Assembly (NCBI RefSeq): GCF_014696385.1
Contig: NZ_JACJQB010000001.1
Coordinates: forward strand, 1-64,000
From: Pseudanabaena mucicola FACHB-723
Lineage (GTDB): Bacteria; Cyanobacteriota; Cyanobacteriia; Pseudanabaenales; Pseudanabaenaceae
Reading direction: 5' to 3'
Length of the DNA stretch: 64,000 bases
In this document: piece by piece, positions 42,992-52,728 of the stretch
Numbering within the stretch: position 1 is the stretch's first letter
Layout: the number at the start of each line of letters is the position of its first letter
Translations under genes and position numbers: made by a program
The notes under the pieces: generated by a model
The model's database searches: none
Seen by the model: only the letters and a program-made list of their open reading frames with translations
Told to the model about the DNA's origin: nothing

Positions 42992-44278
42992 ATGACTAGC
43001 CTCAAAAACGCCCTTGAGGAAATCGTTGTCTTAGAGGTGCAGGATCAAATTAAAAAACTTAAACAACCTATAAGCCAAGAGATTAGTGTAAGCGAAGTAG
43101 CTGCTTTTGCTCTAAATCGCTTACCCACATTGTATGCAAGCACTAGTAGAGGTTGGCTGCAACAACGGAAAAGAGCGCATAATGAATTTAAACATCAGAT
43201 TGTTAGCGCAGTGCAACAGGGATTGTTAGGTGTAAGGCGTGATCCTTTACGACAATCAACACAAATTGCTTCTGAAAAAATTGAAACGCCTGCCCATATT
43301 TTAGTCAAACTTCAAAAACTATTTAATAAGCCATCCTTGTTGTGGAATTCTGTACCCCAAGCTTTTCAAGAAGCACTCGGTTCAGTGGTTAGCAAGCCAG
43401 ATTTAGCTAGCGTCAGTATTACCGACCGTCAACGATTAAGGGATATCAAAGGATATTTACAACGTAAGGGCAGCATCTCCCATACCGCCCAGCAGCCCAA
43501 AGATGATTATCGAGATTGGCAAACCGCAACAAATAGTCAATTACCCGATCCTGAGCTTAATTCCTATTTGATTTCAGCCTCTTACTTTTTGGTGAATGTC
43601 TTAGAAAGCTTGGTAACTCAAGAAGTTCCTAATCAATTGAATCACATGGAGAACGTCTTACCCCGCAAGGTCAGTATTGACGATGTTTCTGCCCATGCAT
43701 TGAATCGTCTACCTGCTATGTATGCTACCAGTGAGCAGGGTGTAATCTGGCAAACCCAAAAGGCTAAAGAACGTCTATCTACGCAAATTGAATCAACAGT
43801 TATTCAATCTTTGATGACTTTGAGCAAAACTCCCCGTCGCCCTACCGATCCCATACCCCTGCTAAAGTATGAGCAAGAGTGCGAACAAGCCATTGAACAG
43901 CTAAGGCAAATATTTCAAAGAGGTGATATCACATGGCGTAATGTCGCTACCTTAGTAGAATCTGCCCTTGAATATGAAAAACAAGGTTTCACTTCTTGGC
44001 GGCAACAGTGGCGGATGCTGGGACAAATCTACAGTGAAATGTACTTAAAATCGGGAGATGCCGAACTCTCTTTGGTGGAGTCTGAAAGTGGCGAGGTTTT
44101 AGTAGTTAAAACCCATACCAAAGAAGCCTTTGGCTGGTTGGCTGATAATCCTAAAAATCTGGGAATTAGTACCTTGCGACTATTTCCCGCAGTTGCTGAA
44201 ATAGCTCTCTATGCCTCCTTCTTAGATTTTCCGATTACTTACACCCGTGAAGAGATGGCAATTGATGGAATTATTTAA
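42992..44278 (+). CDS. Double ComFB-domain protein
   Basis: The 428-residue protein contains two copies of a ComFB-like module. Copy 1 (about 5-80) has ALEEIVVLEVQDQI, SEVAAFALNRLPTLYASTSRGW and LQQRKRA. Copy 2 (about 205-285) has VLESLVTQEVPNQL, DDVSAHALNRLPAMYATSEQG and WQTQKAK. ComFB proteins in cyanobacteria are reported to bind cyclic dinucleotides such as c-di-GMP; usual members are single-domain, near 170 residues. The C-terminal 130 residues have no domain I recognise. A 170-bp gap without obvious promoter precedes it. Confidence 0.75.
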   Translation: MTSLKNALEEIVVLEVQDQIKKLKQPISQEISVSEVAAFALNRLPTLYASTSRGWLQQRKRAHNEFKHQIVSAVQQGLLGVRRDPLRQSTQIASEKIETPAHILVKLQKLFNKPSLLWNSVPQAFQEALGSVVSKPDLASVSITDRQRLRDIKGYLQRKGSISHTAQQPKDDYRDWQTATNSQLPDPELNSYLISASYFLVNVLESLVTQEVPNQLNHMENVLPRKVSIDDVSAHALNRLPAMYATSEQGVIWQTQKAKERLSTQIESTVIQSLMTLSKTPRRPTDPIPLLKYEQECEQAIEQLRQIFQRGDITWRNVATLVESALEYEKQGFTSWRQQWRMLGQIYSEMYLKSGDAELSLVESESGEVLVVKTHTKEAFGWLADNPKNLGISTLRLFPAVAEIALYASFLDFPITYTREEMAIDGII

Positions 44279-44305
44279 ATAGCTAGAAGCTGCATGTTAA
44301 GTACA

Positions 44306-44352
44306 TAGGAATTTTTGAAAACGCCGATTCTCGGCGTTTTCAAAAATTCCTA
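44306..44352. terminator. 47-nt perfect hairpin after the ComFB gene
   Basis: TAGGAATTTTTGAAAACGCC GA pairs perfectly with its inverted copy across TTC (22-bp arms). Loop and length match the hairpin family, but the core is AACGCCGA instead of GCGGCGC. Confidence 0.85.
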
Positions 44353-44419
44353 CGGGTTTTAGTTCAGCGCAAAGCGCTGTAAAGCTGTAAAGTAAAGCCA
44401 GATCTCAGAATTTGTGTGT

Positions 44420-45949
44420 ATGGCTTTTCAACGTGCTAGCGGAATTTTACTGCATCCTACATCTTTGCCCAGCAAATTTGGAATTGGTGATTTAGGAGAA
44501 GCAGCCTATCAGTTTATTGAATTCTTATCGCGTAGTGGTCAAAAACTATGGCAAGTGCTTCCCCTTGGCCCCACGGGTTACGGCAATTCTCCATATATGA
44601 GCTACAGTGCGATCGCAGGTAACCCTTACTTAATTAGTCCTGAACTTTTAGCAAAGCAACATTTGCTAAAAGAAGAGGATTGGGAAGATATGCCTGAGTT
44701 TGCTCAAGACCGTGTTGACTTTGATGCCGTAATGCCATACAAACGCAAATTGCTAGAGCTTGCCTTTGAGCGTTTCCAGCAAGGCTATGTCGATCAAGAT
44801 CTCCAGCATCACCATGATCTTTATTTGATTCAAGAACAGTTCAAAAAATTTTGCTACGAAGAATCTGACTGGCTCGAAGACTATGTGTTGTTTATGTCCT
44901 TGCATGAGCAAGATCCTGAAATCACATGGAATAATTGGGAACCTGCGATCGCAAAACGTGAGCCGCAGGCAATGCAACAAAAGCGGGAAGAGTTGCAAGA
45001 TCAGATTCAGTTTCACCGATTTGTCCAGTTCATATTTTTTGATCAATGGCTGAAACTCAAACAATATGCCAATATGCGAAACATTCAAATTATTGGTGAT
45101 ATTCCGATTTATGTATCTCACAATAGCGCCGATGTTTGGGCAAATCCCGAAAACTTTGCCCTTGATCCTGATACCTACGAAGTCTCACAAATGGCAGGAG
45201 TACCACCTGACTATTTCAGTGCCACAGGTCAACTCTGGGGAAATCCTGTCTATAACTGGGATTATCTGCAAGAGACGCATTTTGCATGGTGGATCGATCG
45301 CTTCCGCTTTTTAAACCGCTACGTTGATATTATTCGCATTGATCACTTCCGAGGTTTTGAGGCATTTTGGCAAGTCCCCGCAGGTGAAGAAACGGCGATT
45401 AAAGGCGAATGGGAAACTGCTCCCGGAACAGAACTATTTACCAAGCTCAATGAGGTCATGGGTGAGTTACCAATTCTTGCCGAAGACCTCGGTGTAATTA
45501 CTCCTGAAGTTGATAAATTGCGCGATGACTTTGGATTTCCGGGAATGCGGGTACTCATGTTTGCCTTTGGCGGCGGCTCGGACAACTTTCATTTGCCACA
45601 CAACTATGTCCGCAATAGTGCTGTGTATACAGGAACTCATGATAACGACACGGCCGTGGGTTGGTGGCAAAGGGCAAGCAAGTACGAAAAGGATTTGTTT
45701 TACAGATATATTGTCGGCTTTGCCGCAGGTGAGCCGATTAATTGGGTACTCATCAAGATGGCAATGGCGGCAGTCTCGGTAATTGCGATCGTACCTTTAC
45801 AGGATGTGCTGGGCTTGGACAACAGTGCGCGGATGAATACTCCCGGCACAGCGACGGGTAACTGGGGCTGGCGTTATAGCGATCCTGACTTGCTCAGTCA
45901 AGAGCTTAGCGAACGACTCCTCGAAGTTACCCAACTTTATAGCCGATAA
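44420..45949 (+). CDS. malQ: 4-alpha-glucanotransferase (amylomaltase)
   Basis: Transfers alpha-1,4-glucan segments in glycogen and maltodextrin metabolism. The 509-residue GH77 protein begins MAFQRASGILLHPTSLPS and has QVLPLGPTGYGNSPY, IGDIPIYV, the nucleophile region IIRIDHFRGFEAFW, AEDLGVITPEV with the acid/base Glu, and YTGTHDNDTAVGWW. A GTG two codons upstream is in frame; the ATG gives the family start. No other glycogen gene is nearby. Confidence 0.96.
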   Translation: MAFQRASGILLHPTSLPSKFGIGDLGEAAYQFIEFLSRSGQKLWQVLPLGPTGYGNSPYMSYSAIAGNPYLISPELLAKQHLLKEEDWEDMPEFAQDRVDFDAVMPYKRKLLELAFERFQQGYVDQDLQHHHDLYLIQEQFKKFCYEESDWLEDYVLFMSLHEQDPEITWNNWEPAIAKREPQAMQQKREELQDQIQFHRFVQFIFFDQWLKLKQYANMRNIQIIGDIPIYVSHNSADVWANPENFALDPDTYEVSQMAGVPPDYFSATGQLWGNPVYNWDYLQETHFAWWIDRFRFLNRYVDIIRIDHFRGFEAFWQVPAGEETAIKGEWETAPGTELFTKLNEVMGELPILAEDLGVITPEVDKLRDDFGFPGMRVLMFAFGGGSDNFHLPHNYVRNSAVYTGTHDNDTAVGWWQRASKYEKDLFYRYIVGFAAGEPINWVLIKMAMAAVSVIAIVPLQDVLGLDNSARMNTPGTATGNWGWRYSDPDLLSQELSERLLEVTQLYSR

Positions 45950-45986
45950 AAAATAAAAGGGTTCGCTAGGCGAACCCTTTTATTTT
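45950..45986. terminator. Terminator hairpin after malQ
   Basis: AAAATAAAAGGGTTCGC-TAG- and inverted copy, 17-bp perfect stem ending in T-rich sequence on the plus strand. Confidence 0.85.
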
Positions 45987-46085
45987 AGTCTTAAGCAACT
46001 TGACACAAAATTTGGTATGAGAATATATATCTACTATTAATAAATTTCACAAACGATTCCCATAAAGTCGTTCTGACCAAAAAAA

Positions 46086-47432
46086 ATGTCTTCCCTCGCT
46101 TTTGAAGCCTTAATCATCATTTTGCTAATTATTGCCAATGGTGTTTTTTCGATGTCCGAGCTAGCGATCGTATCTGCTCGTAGAGTGCGCCTAGAGCAAT
46201 GGGCAAAGGAAGGAAATGCAAAAGCCAGAGCAGCTTTAAGGCTGATTGCTTCACCCAATAATTTTTTGTCAACCGTCCAAATTGGGATTACCTTAATCGG
46301 GATTTTAAGCGGTGCATTAGGTGGCGCAACTGTAGCTAATACCCTTGAGAAATCTATCAATACCGTCGAGATTCTCCAACCTTATAGTGAAACCCTGAGT
46401 TTTACGATCGTTGTCGGTATCATTACTTATCTATCTTTGGTAGTTGGTGAACTTGTACCCAAGCGTCTTGCGATGAGCAATGCCGAGAGAATTGCCTGTG
46501 CAGTTGCGCCACCAATGCGTTTTTTGTCCAACATTGGTACACCTGTGGTCTACCTACTCAGTGCTTCTACTGAAGCACTACTTAGCCTATTAGGAATTCA
46601 AGCCAATGAAGAAGCGCAAGTTACTGAAGAAGAAATTAAGGTAATGATCGCTCAAGGCGCTGAGTCAGGTATGTTTGAGGAGGCTGAGCATGACATGGTG
46701 GAGCGAGTATTTCGGTTAGGTGATCGCCCCATTAAATCCCTAATGACTCCACGCACTGAAATTGACTGGCTCGATGTTGATGCCCCTTTTGAAGAAACCC
46801 AACGTGAAGTATTGGAAAGTGGACATTCGCGTTTTCCTGTCGCAAGAGAAAATCTTGATGACTGTGTGGGCATTGTGGAAATTAGAGAATTTCTGAATGC
46901 AAGTTTACATGGTGAGCCAATTGATTTGGTGAAAGTAAGTAGCCCACCGCTATACGTTGCAGAGACTGCCAGTGCGTTGAGTGTTTTGGAGCAGTTCAAA
47001 CAATCAGGCGATCGTGTGGCGATGGTTACCGATGAATATGGTGGCGTTGAAGGACTTGTTACGCTTACTGATTTGTTGGAGGCGATTGTGGGTGATTTGC
47101 CATCAAGCGATCGCCAAGGTGATCCTGACGCGATGCAGCGCGAAGATGGTTCTTGGCTGATCGATGGCATGGTCTCTAGCGATCGCCTCAAGGAGATTCT
47201 GGAAGTTGAAGAACTACCCTACGAAAAAGATCATAATTATCATACCCTTGGCGGTTTGATGATGACTTATCTCCGTCATATCCCGATGGTGGGTGAGCAT
47301 TTCACATGGGAAAGGTTGCGCTTTGAAGTCGTGGATATGGATGGCAATCGTGTGGATAAAGTTCTAGTAAACTTATCCCCCCCTGCCTTACCGATTGACG
47401 AAGATCCGAAGAATAGTCCCAAACGTTCATAA
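46086..47432 (+). CDS. HlyC/CorC (CNNM/DUF21-CBS) transporter-like protein
   Basis: Inner-membrane protein of the CNNM/CorB family, linked to Mg2+ or Co2+ transport or tolerance. Of 448 residues, the DUF21 domain with four hydrophobic segments occupies about 1-190 (FEALIIILLIIANGVFSMSELAI; TLIGILSGALGGATVA; LVVGELVPKRLAMSN). A CBS pair follows (MTPRTEIDWL, HSRFPVARE, DEYGGVEGLVTLTDLLEAIVG; about 205-345), then the CorC_HlyC domain to the end. It is single, bounded by hairpins. Confidence 0.92.
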   Translation: MSSLAFEALIIILLIIANGVFSMSELAIVSARRVRLEQWAKEGNAKARAALRLIASPNNFLSTVQIGITLIGILSGALGGATVANTLEKSINTVEILQPYSETLSFTIVVGIITYLSLVVGELVPKRLAMSNAERIACAVAPPMRFLSNIGTPVVYLLSASTEALLSLLGIQANEEAQVTEEEIKVMIAQGAESGMFEEAEHDMVERVFRLGDRPIKSLMTPRTEIDWLDVDAPFEETQREVLESGHSRFPVARENLDDCVGIVEIREFLNASLHGEPIDLVKVSSPPLYVAETASALSVLEQFKQSGDRVAMVTDEYGGVEGLVTLTDLLEAIVGDLPSSDRQGDPDAMQREDGSWLIDGMVSSDRLKEILEVEELPYEKDHNYHTLGGLMMTYLRHIPMVGEHFTWERLRFEVVDMDGNRVDKVLVNLSPPALPIDEDPKNSPKRS

Positions 47433-47438
47433 ACTTTA

Positions 47439-47471
47439 AAAATAGGGAGGCGCATTGCGCCTCCCTATTTT
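47439..47471. terminator. Terminator hairpin after the CNNM gene
   Basis: AAAATAGGGAGGCGCA-T-TGCGCCTCCCTATTTT, perfect 16-bp stem. Confidence 0.8.
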
Positions 47472-47561
47472 CGATGGATTTTGAAGATAAAGTATTGTAT
47501 TGTTCTTATACGGTATTCCCACAAGAATATCGTAGATTGCTCTTTGAGAAATACCAAGCTT

Positions 47562-48686
47562 ATGAGTTCAGGGAAACATTTTTTTGATGGTTGGATGGTC
47601 ACTGCGATCGCAAAGTTAGCCAATCACATGCATAGTTTATGTAATTACCGATGGAAAAAAAGTTTTATCGCTTTTTTTCTAATTGGCGCATTAACTAGTA
47701 TGACGATGGCGGCTTGTGGTATTGATAATCCATCATCAGAACAAAAAAAAGATGTTCAATTAACCCTTGTCTCCTTTGCGGTTACTAAGCAAGCTTATAA
47801 AGAAATCATTCCTAAATTTGTGGAAAAATGGCAAAAGGAACATAATCAGAAAGTTACATTTGGACAAAGCTATGGTGGTTCTGGAGCGCAGACCCGTGCT
47901 GTCATTGATGGACTGGATGCAGATATTGTTCATCTTGCGTTAGAGGGAGATACCAGCAAAATTGAACAGGCAGGTTTGATCAATCAAGGATGGGAAGAAA
48001 AGTTGCCAAACCAATCGATTGTTTCTCAGTCAGTTCCTGTGCTTGTAGTACGCGAAGGTAATCCCAAAAATATTCAAGACTATGCTGACCTAAAGAAAGA
48101 GGGAATTAGATTAATTACGGCTGATCCCAAAACCTCTGGTGTTGCTAAATGGAATTTCCTTGCAATCTGGAACGCACTAATTAAAAAAAGTGATAATGAC
48201 ACGCAACTTTTTAACGACTTGATCAAGGTATACGCTAATGTGCCAATTTTAGCTAGGGATGCGCGGGAAGCTACTGACGCTTTTTTTAAACAGAGACAGG
48301 GAGATGTATTAATCAACTATGAGAATGAAATTATCCTTGCTTCCCAAAAAGGACAAAAGGTAAATTACGTGATTCCGCCCGTCAATGTTTCCATTGATAA
48401 TCCGATCGCAGTGGTGGATAAAAATATTGACAAGCATGGTAATCGTGAAGTTGCAGAGGCCTTTGTCAAGTACCTCTTTACCCCTGAAGCCCAAACAGAA
48501 TTTGCCAAGGTTGGCTTTCGTCCTGTTGAGGCAACTGTTGCCAAAGAGAAACAATTTGTTGACCTTTATCCACCTGTTAAGGATCTTGCAACTGTAAAGG
48601 ATTTGGGCGGTTGGGATGCCATTAACAAAAAATTCTTCGCTGATGGCGCAGCTTTTGACCAAATTCAAGCCAAGATGAAACGTTAG
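47562..48686 (+). CDS. Sulfate ABC transporter substrate-binding lipoprotein
   Basis: Binds sulfate (or thiosulfate) outside the membrane and delivers it to the CysT/CysW permease. From ATG 47562 the protein has 374 residues; the hydrophobic stretch [18 protein letters not shown] ends in a lipobox with lipidation Cys. The mature part shows the Sbp fold: [42 protein letters not shown] and [17 protein letters not shown], with the anion-binding Ser/Gly loop. In-frame starts at 47481 and later at 47595 and 47625 are possible. Its gene is 35 bp upstream of cysT. Confidence 0.92.
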   Translation: MSSGKHFFDGWMVTAIAKLANHMHSLCNYRWKKSFIAFFLIGALTSMTMAACGIDNPSSEQKKDVQLTLVSFAVTKQAYKEIIPKFVEKWQKEHNQKVTFGQSYGGSGAQTRAVIDGLDADIVHLALEGDTSKIEQAGLINQGWEEKLPNQSIVSQSVPVLVVREGNPKNIQDYADLKKEGIRLITADPKTSGVAKWNFLAIWNALIKKSDNDTQLFNDLIKVYANVPILARDAREATDAFFKQRQGDVLINYENEIILASQKGQKVNYVIPPVNVSIDNPIAVVDKNIDKHGNREVAEAFVKYLFTPEAQTEFAKVGFRPVEATVAKEKQFVDLYPPVKDLATVKDLGGWDAINKKFFADGAAFDQIQAKMKR

Positions 48687-48720
48687 ATCTAATTCTAGAC
48701 CGATAGTAAAAATCCCCATA

Positions 48721-49551
48721 ATGCGATCGCAAATGCAACCATTTTTGAAAATGCTTTCCAAGATTCATTGGACATGGATTATCACCTTTGTTTACCTAAC
48801 CTTTTTGCTGATTTTGCCAATCATTGCCCTAGTCACCAAAGCAGCTAGCGAACCCTTTGAGAGTTTCTGGAAAACAGCCACTAGTCCACTGGCGGTCTCT
48901 AGCTATGAAATTACCTTTGTGACTGCCTTTGCCTCGGCCGCAGTCAATGGCGTATTCGGAACTTTGATCGCTTGGGTATTAGTCCGCTATGACTTTTTTG
49001 GCAAACGCTTTCTAGAGGGTGTCGTCGATTTACCATTCGCTCTCCCGACAGCCGTCGCAGGGCTTACCCTCGCCACGGTCTACAGCGAAAATGGTTGGAT
49101 CGGTTCCCTATTAGCACCCTTTGGCATACAAGTTGCCTTTAGTCGCCTTGGGGTCTGGACAGCTATGGTGTTTATTTCCTTACCCTTTGTCGTTAGAAGC
49201 GTACAACCTGTTCTCACGGAATTAGAGAAAGAAATCGAAGAAGCCGCTTGGTCTTTGGGTGCAACTAACTGGCAGACATTTACGCAAGTGATTTTGCCAC
49301 CGTTAGCACCATCAATTTTGACTGGTGTTGCCCTTGGGTTTTCCCGAGCCGTCGGTGAATATGGCTCAACGGTCATCATTGCCTCCAACACTCCCTTTAA
49401 AGATCTAATCACGCCAATTTTGATCTTTCAGCGGTTAGAGCAGTATGACTATGTGGGTGCAACCGTGATTGGTTCAGTGATGTTACTCATTTCTCTGGTC
49501 AGCTTACTGGCGATTAACCTATTACAAGCATGGGGTAAACGCTATGTCTAA
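48721..49551 (+). CDS. cysT: Sulfate ABC transporter permease CysT
   Basis: One of two membrane subunits of the sulfate importer. The 276-residue protein has about six helices, beginning with [20 protein letters not shown], and the EAA loop [29 protein letters not shown] (residues about 170-200) that contacts the ATPase. [20 protein letters not shown] is typical of CysT. Its 3' end overlaps cysW by 8 bp, indicating translational coupling. Confidence 0.95.
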   Translation: MRSQMQPFLKMLSKIHWTWIITFVYLTFLLILPIIALVTKAASEPFESFWKTATSPLAVSSYEITFVTAFASAAVNGVFGTLIAWVLVRYDFFGKRFLEGVVDLPFALPTAVAGLTLATVYSENGWIGSLLAPFGIQVAFSRLGVWTAMVFISLPFVVRSVQPVLTELEKEIEEAAWSLGATNWQTFTQVILPPLAPSILTGVALGFSRAVGEYGSTVIIASNTPFKDLITPILIFQRLEQYDYVGATVIGSVMLLISLVSLLAINLLQAWGKRYV

Positions 49552-50413
49552 GGCTGTAATCCAAAATCAAGATTTCCCTGCACCCGCCCAGATTAACCGT
49601 AAAAAAAGTTGGATTCCTGCGGCTTTAATTACAATCTCATTTGTTTATCTAGCGCTAGTTCTCTTGATTCCTGCAATCAATGTTTTTTACCAAGCCTTTA
49701 GCAAAGGACTTGCACCGCTGCTTAACACTTTGACCCGTCCCGATTTCTTAAATGCGGTCAAACTCACAGTTCTTCTCGCCGTCATCTCTTTGCCGCTCAA
49801 TACAATTTTTGGTCTCAGTGCGGCTTGGGCAATTGCTCGTCATCGTTTCCCCGGACGTGCCTTGTTACTCAGCATTATTGACTTGCCCTTCTCGATTTCG
49901 CCTGTGGTCGCGGGTTTGATGATTGTCTTGCTATACGGTCGCATTGGTTGGTTTGGTTCATGGCTAGAGACAAATAACATCAAAATCGTATTTGCCTTCC
50001 CTGCGATGCTCCTTGCCACGATCTTTGTGAGTATGCCTTTCATTGCCCGTGAGGTGATTCCTGTCCTAGAAGAAATGGGAAATGAGCAGGAGGAAGCAGC
50101 TCGTACCCTTGGCGCAAATGACTTTCAAATCTTTTGGCATGTGGTGATTCCCAACATTCGTTGGGGCTTACTTTACGGGTTGGTACTGACCAATGCGAGG
50201 GCTATGGGTGAATTTGGTGCGGTATCGGTGGTGTCGGGAAATATCATTGCCCAGACCCAAAGTTTGCCACTATTTGTTGAAGAAGCTTATAAACAATACG
50301 AAACTGAAGCGGCTTATTCGGCGGCGGTTCTATTAGCACTGCTAGCAGTTGTCACTCTTATTCTCAAAGAGATTTTGGAACGTAGAACCCACAATTCCAA
50401 CTCGCGTAGTTAA
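49544..50413 (+). CDS. cysW: Sulfate ABC transporter permease CysW
   Basis: Second membrane subunit. The 289-residue protein has six helices and the EAA loop [30 protein letters not shown] (about 180-210). [20 protein letters not shown] and [19 protein letters not shown] fit CysW. The gene for the ATPase CysA, normally next, is absent here; a NIL-domain gene follows instead. Confidence 0.95.
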   Translation: MSKAVIQNQDFPAPAQINRKKSWIPAALITISFVYLALVLLIPAINVFYQAFSKGLAPLLNTLTRPDFLNAVKLTVLLAVISLPLNTIFGLSAAWAIARHRFPGRALLLSIIDLPFSISPVVAGLMIVLLYGRIGWFGSWLETNNIKIVFAFPAMLLATIFVSMPFIAREVIPVLEEMGNEQEEAARTLGANDFQIFWHVVIPNIRWGLLYGLVLTNARAMGEFGAVSVVSGNIIAQTQSLPLFVEEAYKQYETEAAYSAAVLLALLAVVTLILKEILERRTHNSNSRS

Positions 50414-50418
50414 TTAAT

Positions 50419-50425
50419 AAGGAGG
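50419..50425 (+). promoter_or_regulatory. Strong ribosome binding site before an AUA codon
   Basis: AAGGAGG at 50419-50425 matches the anti-Shine-Dalgarno end. With a 7-nt spacer it points at ATA, 50433-50435. There is no ATG, GTG or TTG in frame between this site and 50490. Confidence 0.65.
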
Positions 50426-50432
50426 TTTACAA

Positions 50433-50702
50433 ATACCTGTTGATACTCGTCCCATAACTAAAGATATCAAGCTGCGTATTCCTGAAGAATTGCATAATGA
50501 GCCTGTGATTTCCAATCTAATTGCGCGATATGGATTAGTTGTGAATATTGTCTCAGCAACCTTGGGGATAAATGCTGGTAGTGGATGGTTTCATCTGAGT
50601 CTTATTGGTAATGCTGCCCAACTTCAAACTGCGCTCGCGTATCTCAACGATCTTGATATCGAAATTTGGGAAGATCATCCTGACTCAAACACCGCGTTTT
50701 AA
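50433..50702 (+). CDS. NIL-domain protein with probable AUA start
   Basis: Small regulatory-type domain also found at the C-terminus of MetN-like ABC ATPases. Reading from ATA 50433 gives 89 residues, beginning PVDTRPITKDIKLRIPEELH after the start; the NIL core is LRIPEELHNEPVISNLIARY, VVNIVSATLGINAGSGWFHL and AQLQTALAYLNDLDIEIWED. Homologous cyanobacterial proteins begin before the first beta strand (LRIP), so the first conventional start, TTG at 50490, would remove it. Other options are CTG at 50472 or a sequence error. Its place after cysW suggests control of sulfate uptake, which is inference. Confidence 0.75.
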   Translation: MPVDTRPITKDIKLRIPEELHNEPVISNLIARYGLVVNIVSATLGINAGSGWFHLSLIGNAAQLQTALAYLNDLDIEIWEDHPDSNTAF

Positions 50703-50748
50703 ATCAGAGGTTTTGCCACTTTGTAGATGGTGGCAAAACCTCTGATTT
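50701..50748. terminator. Hairpin after the sulfate operon
   Basis: AAATCAGAGGTTTTGCCAC pairs perfectly (19 bp) with 50730-50748 across 10 nt; the left arm overlaps the stop codon of the NIL gene. Confidence 0.8.
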
Positions 50749-50784
50749 TGGATATGAGCTAATTGCAAGATTTGAAATTTTAGT

Positions 50785-50814
50785 TTGCAACTAATTACAC
50801 TATATTGCTATAAT
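50785..50814 (+). promoter_or_regulatory. Sigma-70 type promoter of tRNA-Cys
   Basis: TTGCAA (50785-50790), 18-bp spacer, TATAAT (50809-50814), with TG one base before the -10 (extended form). The tRNA begins 13 bp after the -10 box. Confidence 0.65.
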
Positions 50815-50826
50815 CATTCTCCGTTC

Positions 50827-50897
<71 letters not shown>

Positions 50898-50905
50898 TTA
50901 ACGAC

Positions 50906-50940
50906 AAAAAAGAGTTCTCGCTGTGCGAGAACTCTTTTTT
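50906..50940. terminator. Bidirectional terminator between tRNA-Cys and LysR gene
   Basis: AAAAAAGAGTTCTCGC-TGT-GCGAGAACTCTTTTTT, perfect 16-bp stem with A- and T-runs on the two sides. Confidence 0.9.
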
Positions 50941-50941
50941 A

Positions 50942-51886
50942 TTACCATGCTGTATCTTCAGCAATTTGCTTGCCCTCAGTCTGCAAATATTCTAAAAAAG
51001 CCTGAGCAACTACTGACAGTTGCTTACCAGCTAAATGGATGACATACCAATGACAAGGAATGGGGAAATTTTCCACATCCAAAATTGCAATTTGTCCCGA
51101 AGCCCCCTCTAAGGCGATCGTATGTCGCGACAAAACTGAGATTCCTAAACCACCTGCGATCGCCTGTTTAATTGCTTCATTACTAGATAGCTCAATCTTC
51201 ACATTGGGCGTAATATTATGCTCGTCAAATAGCTTCTGCACATAGCCTCTAGTCCCTGAGCCTGACTCTCTAGTGATAAATGGCTGATCAGCGAGTTTTT
51301 GAATCGGAATATTTTTCTCATGTACTAGGGGATGATCATGATTTGCCAATACCACCAGAGGATTTGCCAAAAACGGGTGGGACTTAACATCAGGTTCATC
51401 GGGTACTTTACTGAGGATGTATAGATCATCTTTATTCTCAGATAGTCTTTCTAAAACGCCGCTATGATTAGTCACCTTCAAAGATATTTCGACACCTGGA
51501 TATCTTTGGCAAAATGGCCCCAATAAACGGGGAATTACATATTTTGCCGTTGTTACCACGGTTATTTTTAAATATCCCTGCTTCAGACCTTTCATGTCTG
51601 CAACACTCATCTCAAACTTAGATATTCGACCAAAAATTTCTTGACAGGTAGCAAATAATTCTCGCCCAGCCTGTGTTAAAAATAGTTTTTTCCCCACCTG
51701 CTCAAACAATGGCATTCCAATAGCCTTGGTCAAATGCTTAATTTGCATTGAAACAGTGGGTTGGGTCAGGAATAATTCCTCAGCCGCACGGGTGTAGCTA
51801 CCATGGCGGGCTGCCACTTCAAATACCTGTAACTGGTGCAGAGTGATATGACTAGCTAATTGCGAATCTGATAAGCGATAAACCAT
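50942..51886 (-). CDS. LysR-family regulator, RbcR/CmpR type
   Basis: Transcription regulator of 314 residues. The N-terminal winged helix (LHQLQVFEVAARHGSYTRAA, EELFLTQPTVSMQIKHLTK; about 15-75) is followed by a LysR substrate-binding domain (about 95-300). The sequence is most like the RbcR/CmpR/NdhR group that controls carbon fixation and inorganic-carbon uptake genes in cyanobacteria, sensing metabolites such as RuBP or 2-phosphoglycolate. Which of these it is cannot be decided here. No carbon-fixation gene adjoins it, though glcE-glcF (glycolate oxidation) lie 4 kb away. Confidence 0.88.
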   Translation of the reverse strand: MVYRLSDSQLASHITLHQLQVFEVAARHGSYTRAAEELFLTQPTVSMQIKHLTKAIGMPLFEQVGKKLFLTQAGRELFATCQEIFGRISKFEMSVADMKGLKQGYLKITVVTTAKYVIPRLLGPFCQRYPGVEISLKVTNHSGVLERLSENKDDLYILSKVPDEPDVKSHPFLANPLVVLANHDHPLVHEKNIPIQKLADQPFITRESGSGTRGYVQKLFDEHNITPNVKIELSSNEAIKQAIAGGLGISVLSRHTIALEGASGQIAILDVENFPIPCHWYVIHLAGKQLSVVAQAFLEYLQTEGKQIAEDTAW

Positions 51887-52021
51887 AGGAATGACAAGAC
51901 CATAGATTAGATTCTATGATTTTATCACTACTGACTATATTTATTCTATGCATTTAATCTATAATCTTTTCTATCGCAATCTTCAGTCTAGATCGAAAAA
52001 CATCTATGTATAGCAAAACAA

Positions 52022-52074
52022 AACCCAAGAGGATAAATGACCGCACTCCGCGACGACATCTATCCTCTTGGGTT
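52022..52074. repeat. Palindromic element with AACCCA ends, diverged core
   Basis: Outer arms AACCCAAGAGGATA (52022-52035) and its inverted copy (52061-52074) match exactly; the inner part (ACCGCAC-TCC-GCGACGA) pairs only partly. It lies upstream of two divergent genes, so it is not a terminator for either. Confidence 0.65.
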
Positions 52075-52145
52075 GCAAGCTGTATTGTTTCTGTCTGGTA
52101 CTGACGATCGCAAAATTTAAGGTAATTATGTGGTGTGTATAAGTC

Positions 52146-52619
52146 ATGGGTTTGAGGCAAAAATTTAAGGGCGCAATGCGGCAAATTGCGATCGCAAGCA
52201 AAGATGATAGCTTTCTCAGCGCAATTTCCAAAGTTGAGAATATTGTCTCTAAGGTGATGGCAATTGCCTTGGTACTGATCATCTTCGTTGCCTTATTTGA
52301 TTTGCTGCGTGTATTGATTGTGGATCTGTTTATCAATGAGCCAAAGGGATTTTTGAGTGTACCGTTGCTAAAAATATTTGGCATGTTTCTCAATGTGCTG
52401 ATTGCCCTTGAACTTATGGAAAATGTTACGGCTTATTTAAAGCAGCACACAATTCAATTAGAGCTAGTCGTTGTCACGGCGTTGACAGCAGTGGCGCGTA
52501 AGATTGTCATCTTTGACTCTAAAGCCGATGGAGATTTAGTAGGACTTGCGGTCGCTGTGCTATCACTTTCGATTAGTTATTGGATTGTGCGGAGTCAAAA
52601 CAAACTGCACAAGCATTAG
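52146..52619 (+). CDS. PsiE-like membrane protein
   Basis: Predicted inner-membrane protein of the phosphate-starvation-inducible PsiE family; function unknown. The 157-residue protein has a hydrophilic start (MGLRQKFKGAMRQ) and four hydrophobic segments: VMAIALVLIIFVALFDLLRV, LLKIFGMFLNVLIALELMEN, LELVVVTALTAVARK and LVGLAVAVLSLSISYWIV. No Pho-type box was recognised upstream. A 14-nt string just after the gene (52642-52655) recurs at 62226-62239. Confidence 0.8.
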   Translation: MGLRQKFKGAMRQIAIASKDDSFLSAISKVENIVSKVMAIALVLIIFVALFDLLRVLIVDLFINEPKGFLSVPLLKIFGMFLNVLIALELMENVTAYLKQHTIQLELVVVTALTAVARKIVIFDSKADGDLVGLAVAVLSLSISYWIVRSQNKLHKH

Positions 52620-52728
52620 CAAATGGTCTGACCAAATGGTCGGTGCGAAGAGATACCTACATAGATTTTTGAGCTAAAATTATGTTAAGAATTTAGTTTG
52701 TATATCAAAACTTTACCTACATACCTAT

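Noticed and set aside
46652-47191. 179-codon minus-strand frame
   Set aside because: Antisense to the CNNM/CBS gene, no recognisable domain.
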